Made by a program: the position numbers and the translations under genes. Below, in pieces: positions 1 through 5,198 of a stretch of DNA of 5,449 bases. Position 1 is the first letter of the stretch; each line of letters starts with the position of its first letter. This DNA comes from Ghiorsea sp. GTDB taxonomy: Bacteria; Pseudomonadota; Zetaproteobacteria; Mariprofundales; Mariprofundaceae. The notes below the pieces were generated by a model that saw only the letters and a program-made list of their open reading frames with translations, was not told where the DNA came from and did not search any database. Where the stretch lies: NCBI GenBank assembly GCA_027019685.1, contig JALUWH010000317.1, positions 1 to 5,449 on the forward strand, written 5' to 3'.

Positions 1-1009
1 ATAAGAAATAGCGCAAGGTATCGCTTTCATATTGGTCTAATAAATCAGCAGGTCTTAAAGCATTTCCTTTGGATTTACTCATTTTTTCGCCTTCGACTGT
101 CCACCAGCCGTGGGCAAACACACGCTTAGGCAATGGAAGCTCAGCCGCCATCAGCATGGCAGGCCAATACACGGCATGAAAGCGCAAAATATCTTTACCA
201 ATCAAATGCACATCGGCAGGCCAGTATTTCATGTTTTCCGTATCTTCTGGGAAACCAAGGGCTGATAAATAATTGCTCAGTGCATCAATCCATACATAAA
301 TCACATGCCCTTCATCATCTTCTACAGGTACACCCCAAGAGAATGTAGTGCGAGAAATGGATAGATCTCTTAAACCACCTTCAACAAATCTAAGCACTTC
401 ATTTTTACGTGAAACTGGTGCAATAAAATCAGGGTTTTCATTGATGTATGCAATGATTTTAGCTTGGTATTCACTAAGTTTGAAAAAATATGATTCTTCC
501 TGAATTTTTTCAACGCTGCGTTTGCAATCGGGGCAAATTTCAGCTTCAAGGCAGTTTTCTTTTTCAGGGTGAGTCGCATCTTTAAGTTGGGTTTCTGTCC
601 AATAAGTTTCACAAGGCACACAATACCAATCTTCATAAAAACCTTTATAAATCGCACCATTATCCAATAGACGTTTCCACATAGCATGAACACCAGCTTT
701 ATGACAATCTGAACTTGTACGAATAAAATCATCATTGCTGATGGATAATTCAGGCCATAAGGATGCATAGCGCTGCACCACTTGGTCTGCCAATTCAATG
801 GGCGCAATATCACGTGCTTCGGCTGCTTGTTGCACCTTTTGCCCGTGTTCATCTACGCCCGTTAAGAAAAATACGTCATCGCCTAAAAGCCTGTGATGAC
901 GAGCTAAAACATCGGCTGCAATGGTGGTGTACATATGCCCCAAATGCGGCTCATCATTCACATAATAAATGGGTGTGGTTACATAATAAGGTTTTTGGTC
1001 TTGAGGCAT
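1..1009 (-). CDS. metG: Methionyl-tRNA synthetase, N-terminal part (3' end off window)
   Basis: Charges tRNA-Met with methionine in the cytoplasm. The minus-strand frame is open from an ATG at 1009-1007 to the window edge and gives 336 residues with no break. Seen: start MPQDQKPYYVTTPIYYVN; the class I signature as PHLGH (residues 21-25); the FLTGVDEHG block (48-56); a cysteine knuckle C130-x2-C133 ... C159-x2-C162; the YVWIDALSNY block (238-247); the HLIGKDILRFHAVYWPA block (268-284); and the KMSKS loop (309-313). The single knuckle followed by SYFFKLSEYQ is typical of the Thermus/Bacillus-type enzyme rather than the E. coli type with two knuckles. The helical anticodon-binding domain and any C-terminal tRNA-binding domain lie outside. 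A possible ribosome site, AAGGA at 1022-1026 on the minus strand, sits a rather long 12 nt before the ATG. The gene is divergent from the nrtS-ribD-comEC run. Confidence 0.97.
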   Translation of the reverse strand, partial: MPQDQKPYYVTTPIYYVNDEPHLGHMYTTIAADVLARHHRLLGDDVFFLTGVDEHGQKVQQAAEARDIAPIELADQVVQRYASLWPELSISNDDFIRTSSDCHKAGVHAMWKRLLDNGAIYKGFYEDWYCVPCETYWTETQLKDATHPEKENCLEAEICPDCKRSVEKIQEESYFFKLSEYQAKIIAYINENPDFIAPVSRKNEVLRFVEGGLRDLSISRTTFSWGVPVEDDEGHVIYVWIDALSNYLSALGFPEDTENMKYWPADVHLIGKDILRFHAVYWPAMLMAAELPLPKRVFAHGWWTVEGEKMSKSKGNALRPADLLDQYESDTLRYFL

Positions 1010-1117
1010 GGTTTAAGGGTTTCCTTTATCTTGGGATGATACAATGCGCATCATAGCGATATTTGCAGCGAAAAACATAGCGAGGTTTGTGTAAGCTGAT
1101 ACAGAGTGTTTACTTCA
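1010..1117. promoter_or_regulatory. Divergent intergenic region between metG and nrtS
   Basis: Promoters for both directions should lie here, but none is convincing. On the minus strand TATCAT (1041-1036) and TATGAT (1055-1050) are 5/6 matches to a -10 box, and the first would give a short leader covering the metG ribosome site; neither has a good -35 at 16-18 bp. These two sites form an inverted repeat, ATGAT-N9-ATCAT (1036-1054), which surrounds the 8-bp palindrome ATGCGCAT (1044-1051). This could be an operator but is short enough to be chance. No clear plus-strand promoter and no strong Shine-Dalgarno sequence is seen for nrtS. No riboswitch fold or T-box is recognisable. Confidence 0.3.
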
Positions 1118-1384
1118 ATGAGAGTAGGATTAGTTTCTCGTCATCTTATGAAAAAACGACTTAATATTGCTAAACAACCTATTGTCATTCGTACTGCAAC
1201 GCGTTTCGCTTTGATTGTAGGGCCTATCCTTATTTTGATTAACCATGGCGATAAAATCATGGCAGGAGAAATGCAGCAACTGGACTGGTTAAAATGTTTT
1301 GTCACCATTCTTGTGCCTTATACGGTATCAACGCTTTCCAGCATCAGTGCCTACCTTGCTTGTGAGCGAGATGATGATGACTGA
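1118..1384 (+). CDS. nrtS: Small NrtS-family nitrate/nitrite transporter
   Basis: An 88-residue membrane protein recognised as NrtS-like, a small family first linked to nitrate/nitrite transport in marine cyanobacteria and widely found as short proteins in proteobacteria. Seen: a basic N-terminus (SRHLMKKRLNIAKQ), a first hydrophobic segment at about residues 27-42 ending in the family-like INHGD (41-45), then a second at about 58-80 with LVPYTVS (65-71). The tail is ERDDDD. Such a short protein presumably works as an oligomer in the inner membrane. The start is uncertain: GTG 1106 and ATG 1148 are alternatives, and none has a strong ribosome site. The ATG at 1148 (MKKRLNIAKQ) would match the usual short N-terminus of the family. 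The last 14 bp overlap ribD, so the same bases encode the four C-terminal aspartates here and the triple-methionine start of RibD. The nitrate role is inferred from the family only; no other nitrogen gene is in view. Confidence 0.8.
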   Translation: MRVGLVSRHLMKKRLNIAKQPIVIRTATRFALIVGPILILINHGDKIMAGEMQQLDWLKCFVTILVPYTVSTLSSISAYLACERDDDD

Positions 1385-2453
1385 TAAACATAAACATTGG
1401 ATGCAGCTTGCATTAGCTGAAGCCATCAAAGGTTTGGGTAATACCCATCCTAACCCTACGGTGGGTGCTGTGATTGTGCGCGATGGGCAAGTATTGGGCA
1501 AAGGTTTTACGCAACCTGTAGGTGGCAATCATGCTGAAGTTGAAGCATTGCAAGTTGCAGGTGATGTGGCTGGGGCAACGCTGTATGTCACTTTAGAGCC
1601 ATGTGCCTCACAAGGGCGAACACCAGCTTGCACATCAGCGATTATTCCATCAGGTATTCAAACTGTGGTATACGCATCATCCGACCCCAACCCACAAATG
1701 GCAGGTGGGGCACAGGTATTAAAGGATGCGGGTATTGAAGTGATTGCTGGTGTGTGCAAAGAAGATGCTGATATGCTGAATCGTCCATTTTTTCACTATA
1801 TTCAGCATAAAATGCCGTGGGTGATTGCCAAAGCAGCGATTTCCCTGGATGGAAAAATGGCAACGCGCACTCTTCATTCACAATGGATAAGTGGTGCAGA
1901 GTCGCGCAAACATGCTCATGGTGTTCGCGCTTTATGCGATGCCATTGTGGTGGGTGTAGGTACATTGATTCATGATAACCCATCCTTAACGGTGCGTGAT
2001 GCAGTCATTATTGGTCAGCCACCGTTGCGGGTAATGATGGGTAAACATGCGCCCAAACCTTTTGCGGATTGTAAATTGCTTTCGGATGAAGCTCCCAGTC
2101 GCTTTTATATCATACACGACAATGATGATGCTTTGGCATGGCGTGAGCTGGGTATGGATGTGGTATTGGTGGAGAATTATGAGGCAGCATTTCAACATTT
2201 GGCGGCTGATGGCTGTTTGCAAGTGTTGTTAGAAGGTGGTGGTAAACTGCATGCTGCATGCTTAGAGCATTGTATCAGCAATGAACTGTTGCTTTATCAA
2301 GCACCACTGTTGATTGGCGGGGTGGATGCCATGAGTTTTTGGCATGGTACGGGTGTGGAAACCATGCAAGATGCTTTGCATATTGCTAATATCCAGCGGC
2401 AAATCTTGGGCGATGATATGTTGATTCGTGGGGATATTGTTTACCCCGCCTAA
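1371..2453 (+). CDS. ribD: Bifunctional riboflavin biosynthesis protein RibD (pyrimidine deaminase / reductase)
   Basis: Catalyses two consecutive cytoplasmic steps of riboflavin synthesis: deamination of the diaminopyrimidine formed from GTP, then NADPH-dependent reduction of its ribosyl side chain. The product is 360 residues, close to the usual size of about 370. The deaminase domain (about 1-145) shows HPNPTVGAVIV (26-36), the zinc motif HAEVEAL with H54 and E56, and EPCASQGRTPAC with C78 and C87. The reductase domain (about 149-360) shows WVIAKAAISLDGKMAT (150-165), SQWISG (170-175), the DAIVVGVGTLIHDNPSLTVR block (190-209) and VLLEGGGKLHAACL (285-298). ATG occurs three times in a row at 1371, 1374 and 1377; GCGAG at 1366-1370 is best spaced for the third, so the true protein may be two residues shorter. 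An upstream in-frame TTG (1299) lies deep inside nrtS and is unlikely. Overlaps with nrtS and comEC suggest coupled translation. No ribE, ribBA or ribH follows. Confidence 0.96.
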   Translation: MMMTDKHKHWMQLALAEAIKGLGNTHPNPTVGAVIVRDGQVLGKGFTQPVGGNHAEVEALQVAGDVAGATLYVTLEPCASQGRTPACTSAIIPSGIQTVVYASSDPNPQMAGGAQVLKDAGIEVIAGVCKEDADMLNRPFFHYIQHKMPWVIAKAAISLDGKMATRTLHSQWISGAESRKHAHGVRALCDAIVVGVGTLIHDNPSLTVRDAVIIGQPPLRVMMGKHAPKPFADCKLLSDEAPSRFYIIHDNDDALAWRELGMDVVLVENYEAAFQHLAADGCLQVLLEGGGKLHAACLEHCISNELLLYQAPLLIGGVDAMSFWHGTGVETMQDALHIANIQRQILGDDMLIRGDIVYPA

Positions 2454-4725
2454 AAATATTCCGCTGCTATTGCCCAGCCTTGCTTGGGTATTGGGTTTAG
2501 TGTTTGCACGTTTGGAACTTATTGTTTTTCCTTATTTTCTTATCTTTTTATTGTTGTTGCCGTGGTGGCGAAAGCTGTGGTTTTGGTTTTTATTTACAGG
2601 TTTATTGTTTGGAGGCTTAAGCCTTGCTTGGCAGCAACAACAAACCAGCATAGATACAAGCTGGTTGGGGCAAAAGATACATATCCAAGCTCAAATCCAT
2701 GATGTTAGACATACACCACAATACACCCGTTTACGGCTTGCAGATGTGCAGCGTGATGATGGAAGTAAGTTAGATGCTCTGATTGATGTATATATTTATC
2801 ATCAGCAACTTCAATTATTGCCCGACATGCAAATTGCTGCCACGGTCAAACTACACAAGCCACACAATAAAAAGAATCCTGCCTATTTTGATTATGAGCA
2901 ATATATGTTTGCGCAGGGTGTGGCGGCTTTGGGCAGTGTATCTGGTAGGGTTGAAGTATTGAATCGCCAAGTCTCATGGCTTGAGCAGGCAAGACAGCAT
3001 ATACGCCAAGCTTTATCGGGCTTAGACAAAAACCAGCAAGGCATATTATTGGCTCTATTGCTTGCCGATAGAAGCCAGATTCCTTTGGCGATTGATGATG
3101 CCTTTGCTGCCAGTGGTGCAACGCATTTATTGGCAATTTCAGGTTTACACATGGGTTTGGTGGCAGGTTGGGGTTTTCTTTTCGCTTGGTGGCTTATTAC
3201 GCGGCGAGAAGCTTGGATTGTACGTTTTCCTGTGCGCACTGTGGCATTAAGTGCGGGTGTATTATTGGCTTTTGCCTATGCATTGCTTGCAGGGTTTCCT
3301 ATTCCTGCGCAACGTGCTTTTTTGATGCTGTTGGCGGGTGTAATTGCATGGTCGATGCGGGCAAGCCAAGTGCCACTCAATACCATGTTTGTTGCTTTAT
3401 TGCTGATAACTTTGTTTGACCCTGCATCTGTATTATCGATTTCATTATGGCTTTCTTTTGTGGCGACATCAGCACTGATTGTTTGGGCAGGGCAACAAAC
3501 TGCAAGCAAATCTATGCTTGCCCAAGCTTGGTTGTGGTTTAAGGGCATGTTTTGGGTGTCTGTGATTGCATCTTTAGCCACACTTCCCTTGATTGGTTAT
3601 GTATTTGAACGTTTACCCACATGGAGTTTGCTTGCCAATGTGTTGCTTGTGCCATTATACGCGCTTTGGGTACTGCCTTTGGCATTGCTTGGTGAACTGT
3701 TGGCACTGTTGGGGTTATCCACTTGGGCAAACACTGTGTTTACATGGTCGGGTGTAGGCATAACACAAGGCAACCAATACTTATTGTGGATACAAGATTT
3801 ACCCTTGGCAAATGTTTGGCTGCGGGCGGATATGCCGTGGTTGTTCGTGATGTTGGGTGTATTATTGCTTGTGGTGGGTGGCTTGTGGCTGCAAACAAAG
3901 CGTATGGCAGCAGTTTCTTTATTGTTGGTCAGTTTATCAGGTTATGTTTATTTGGGTTTATCCGAAGCAAAAGTGGTGCAGCCGCAGTTGCATGTTTGGG
4001 ATGTAGGGCAGGGTGCATCGGCATTAGTATCCTTGCCTGATTTCCAGATGTTGATGGATGCACCGGGTAAACGGGGCAGTAAATACAATGGTGGCACCAT
4101 TGCAGCTCAAAATATGCGACATCTTGGTCTGCTGCATCTGGATGCCGTGGTGATTTCACATGCCCAATCGGATCATGCGGGTGGTTTAAGCCGATTGTTG
4201 GCAAATTTGAATGGTGTGGGGTCGTTATGGTTGGCTGATGTGCCTAAAAACCATATTTATTTCAAAGGTATGTTGGATAAGTATCCTGTTCAATGGTTGA
4301 AAAAGGGTGATGTGTTTAGCATAGTACAAGGTGTCCAAGTCCAAGTATTGTGGCCTCCGCAAGGTTATGCACCCAAGAACAATAACAATGCTTCCTTGGT
4401 TTTATGGCTGAGTTTTAAGGATGGGCAAACACTATTATTGATGGGTGATGCAGAAGCAGGTGTAGAGCAAGCGATATTATCTGAGATTAAAGCTGTGGAT
4501 GTGATGTTGATGCCGCATCATGGTAGTAAAACATCGAGTACACCTGATTTTGTGAGCAAAGTGCGTCCTAAAGTGGTGATTGCGCAAACAGGTTATAAGA
4601 ATCATTACGGATTTCCTAAAGATGAAGTGGTCAAACGTTATCAAGATGTAGGTAGCCAAGTATTCAATACTGCACATGGTGCGGTGAAGGTTGTTTTTAA
4701 GAACGGTGAAGTAAGTATAGAATAA
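2428..4725 (+). CDS. comEC: DNA internalization-related competence protein ComEC/Rec2
   Basis: Inner-membrane channel that carries single-stranded DNA into the cytoplasm during natural transformation. The 765-residue protein has all three expected parts. The N-terminal part has membrane segments at about 10-68 and a soluble DUF4131-like domain with NPAYFDYEQYMFAQGVAALG (150-169). The competence permease core (about 200-510) has HLLAISGLHMGLVAG (233-247) and GFPIPAQRAFLMLLAG (289-304), followed by many hydrophobic helices. The C-terminal metallo-beta-lactamase domain (about 518-765) has DVGQG (525-529), SHAQSDHAGG (577-586), NNNNASLVL (651-659), LMGDAE (671-676), HHGS (697-700) and HYGFP (726-730). 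The start is uncertain: GTG 2428 overlaps ribD by 26 bp, TTG 2437 by 17 bp, neither has a well-placed Shine-Dalgarno sequence, and the first in-frame ATG (residue 134) is far too late. Translation is probably coupled to ribD. The gene ends 10 bp before a strong terminator. No other competence gene is in view. Confidence 0.96.
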   Translation: MGILFTPPKNIPLLLPSLAWVLGLVFARLELIVFPYFLIFLLLLPWWRKLWFWFLFTGLLFGGLSLAWQQQQTSIDTSWLGQKIHIQAQIHDVRHTPQYTRLRLADVQRDDGSKLDALIDVYIYHQQLQLLPDMQIAATVKLHKPHNKKNPAYFDYEQYMFAQGVAALGSVSGRVEVLNRQVSWLEQARQHIRQALSGLDKNQQGILLALLLADRSQIPLAIDDAFAASGATHLLAISGLHMGLVAGWGFLFAWWLITRREAWIVRFPVRTVALSAGVLLAFAYALLAGFPIPAQRAFLMLLAGVIAWSMRASQVPLNTMFVALLLITLFDPASVLSISLWLSFVATSALIVWAGQQTASKSMLAQAWLWFKGMFWVSVIASLATLPLIGYVFERLPTWSLLANVLLVPLYALWVLPLALLGELLALLGLSTWANTVFTWSGVGITQGNQYLLWIQDLPLANVWLRADMPWLFVMLGVLLLVVGGLWLQTKRMAAVSLLLVSLSGYVYLGLSEAKVVQPQLHVWDVGQGASALVSLPDFQMLMDAPGKRGSKYNGGTIAAQNMRHLGLLHLDAVVISHAQSDHAGGLSRLLANLNGVGSLWLADVPKNHIYFKGMLDKYPVQWLKKGDVFSIVQGVQVQVLWPPQGYAPKNNNNASLVLWLSFKDGQTLLLMGDAEAGVEQAILSEIKAVDVMLMPHHGSKTSSTPDFVSKVRPKVVIAQTGYKNHYGFPKDEVVKRYQDVGSQVFNTAHGAVKVVFKNGEVSIE

Positions 4726-4734
4726 AAAAGAAAA

Positions 4735-4782
4735 AGGCCTGCTCGGGGAGGGGGGGAGGAAGGGAGAGCAGGCCTATTTTTT
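4735..4782. terminator. Bidirectional intrinsic terminator with an all-purine, G-rich loop
   Basis: A perfect 10-bp stem, AGGCCTGCTC (4735-4744) with GAGCAGGCCT (4766-4775), is followed on the plus strand by a six-T run (4777-4782) and preceded by A-rich sequence (4724-4734) that becomes a U-tract on the minus strand. It can therefore stop the nrtS-ribD-comEC transcript, whose last stop codon ends at 4725, and any transcript coming leftward. The 21-nt loop (4745-4765) contains only G and A, with G runs of 4, 7, 2 and 3, an unusual composition that fits the simple G-quadruplex pattern. Confidence 0.92.
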
Positions 4783-4820
4783 GTGCCGAAACACTGACGT
4801 TGTAACCTACAAAAACAGAA

Positions 4821-4836
4821 CCCTAAAATGTTAGGG
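4821..4836. repeat. Internal hairpin 1 of the inverted-repeat element
   Basis: CCCTAA (4821-4826) and TTAGGG (4831-4836) pair perfectly around a 4-nt loop. The left half can instead pair with TTTTAGG (4853-4859), so two alternative folds are possible inside the element. Confidence 0.6.
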
Positions 4837-4901
4837 GGATGCCGCTCTTTGGTTTTAGGTTTCCCAACAAAGGGAACGCACACCACCATCGATTAGCTTC
4901 C

Positions 4902-4928
4902 ATATAAAACGTATCGGTTCAGTTTTAT
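4902..4928. repeat. Internal hairpin 3 of the inverted-repeat element
   Basis: TATAAAAC and GTTTTATA form a perfect 8-bp stem around an 11-nt loop. The right half (4923-4926) also takes part in the extended outer stem with 4811-4814, so this hairpin and the inner end of the long stem exclude each other. That suggests either a switchable fold or simply decayed repeat sequence. Confidence 0.6.
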
Positions 4929-4956
4929 AAGTTACAACGTCAGTGTTTCAGTACGC

Positions 4957-4975
4957 TGTTATAAGTAGTATAACA
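4957..4975. promoter_or_regulatory. 7-5-7 palindrome, possible operator A
   Basis: TGTTATA-agtag-TATAACA is a perfect 7-bp inverted repeat with a 5-bp spacer, starting two bases after the large inverted-repeat element. The size is typical of a site for a dimeric repressor, but no regulator is recognised. It is too AT-rich and lacks a T-run, so it is not a terminator. It lies 160 bp or more from the DinB promoter and, if functional, may serve a leftward transcript. Confidence 0.4.
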
Positions 4976-5032
4976 AAGGCTGTGCCAAAGGAATGTATCA
5001 CAAGTCACATTGTTGCAAATAAAGGCTTATTG

Positions 5033-5083
5033 ATGTATTTCTGTATGTTTTTAACCATTTTCTATTGGGCTGATGCCAAGTGA
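5033..5083 (+). CDS. Possible 16-residue leader or small peptide ORF
   Basis: ATG at 5033 is preceded by AAAGG (5021-5025) at a good 7-nt spacing and encodes MYFCMFLTIFYWADAK before TGA. The peptide is hydrophobic in its first 12 residues. A frame this short arises often by chance, no homologue is recognised and no clear promoter precedes it. It is recorded only because the ribosome site and start are better than those of several real genes nearby. Confidence 0.15.
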   Translation: MYFCMFLTIFYWADAK

Positions 5084-5095
5084 TATTGTCGATAT

Positions 5096-5114
5096 TTTGA
5101 CATCGGGTGTCAAA
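5096..5114. promoter_or_regulatory. 7-5-7 palindrome, possible operator B upstream of the DinB gene
   Basis: TTTGACA-tcggg-TGTCAAA is a perfect 7-bp inverted repeat with a 5-bp spacer. It ends directly before the candidate -35 box at 5115-5120, where a bound dimeric protein would contact or block RNA polymerase. It resembles the general form of FNR/CRP-type sites (TTGAN-rich halves), but the 5-bp spacer and TGTCAA half do not match the FNR consensus TTGAT-N4-ATCAA. The regulator is unknown. Confidence 0.45.
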
Positions 5115-5141
5115 TTTACTTTTGATTTAATGTGATATTAT
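5115..5141 (+). promoter_or_regulatory. Candidate promoter of the DinB-family gene
   Basis: TATTAT (5136-5141) is a 5/6 -10 box with an upstream TG (5133-5134) in the extended -10 position. TTTACT (5115-5120) is a 4/6 -35 box at a short 15-bp spacing. Initiation near 5147-5151 would give a leader of about 15-20 nt before the GGGGAGG ribosome site. The extended -10 makes this the best plus-strand promoter in the gap. An 8-bp direct repeat, GTGATATT, occurs at 5080-5087 and again across this -10 (5132-5139). Confidence 0.5.
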
Positions 5142-5164
5142 GCTTATCCTACTGCTTGGGCGCT

Positions 5165-5171
5165 GGGGAGG
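5165..5171 (+). promoter_or_regulatory. Strong ribosome binding site GGGGAGG with no standard start behind it
   Basis: GGGGAGG is a near-perfect anti-16S match and clearly belongs to the DinB gene. At the usual 5-9 nt spacing the DinB frame offers only ATC codons (5178 and 5181). The only in-frame ATG (5199) is 27 nt away. The nearby TTG (5173) is in another frame that stops after 16 codons. Confidence 0.6.
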
Positions 5172-5198
5172 GTTGAAATCATCGAATATTTACAACGC

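Larger units (their letters stand above)
4783..4954. repeat. 172-bp inverted-repeat element (MITE-like or structured RNA)
   Basis: A perfect 19-bp inverted repeat, GAAACACTGACGTTGTAAC (4788-4806) and its exact reverse complement (4931-4949), closes a 124-bp interior. Pairing extends on both sides to about 32 bp (4783-4814 with 4923-4954) with only four mismatches, at 4785, 4787, 4807 and 4810. Three of the four (4787, 4807, 4810) are C-A on the plus strand and so G-U pairs if the minus strand is transcribed. Inside are three smaller hairpins: CCCTAA-4 nt-TTAGGG (4821-4836), TTCCC-6 nt-GGGAA (4861-4876) and TATAAAAC-11 nt-GTTTTATA (4902-4928). No target-site duplication is visible at either edge, and no credible ORF lies inside. 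Alternatives are a MITE whose ends are the terminal repeats, or a small structured RNA. The inverted repeat is certain; its nature is not. Confidence 0.85.

Noticed and set aside
370..852. 160-codon minus-strand frame
   Set aside because: It is a shadow frame of metG. The metG frame is open over the same stretch with all synthetase motifs, and this frame has none.
1299..1370. Longer ribD start at TTG 1299
   Set aside because: It would lie deep inside nrtS, adds 24 residues (MSPFLCLIRYQRF...) not expected in RibD, and the triple ATG at 1371 matches the normal family start.
4641..4889. 82-codon minus-strand frame across the comEC end, terminator and repeat element
   Set aside because: It reads through the terminator hairpin and half of the inverted repeat, has low-complexity proline/arginine runs from the G-rich loop, and shows no family motif or good ribosome site.
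4783..4954. Retron msr-msd RNA
   Set aside because: Terminal inverted repeats with inner hairpins recall a retron, but no reverse transcriptase lies in the window; a DinB-family gene and comEC flank the element.
4783..4954. Integron attC site
   Set aside because: The ends lack the RYYYAAC and GTTRRRY core boxes in the right order, and no cassette or integrase is present.
4783..4954. 6S RNA
   Set aside because: The length is similar, but a perfect 19-bp closing stem and several separate inner hairpins do not match the single bulged rod with a central bubble of 6S RNA.
4984..5020. Nine-codon ORF from ATG 4993 after AAAGGA
   Set aside because: Too short (MYHKSHCCK), no conservation can be judged, and the ribosome site is only 1-2 nt from the ATG.
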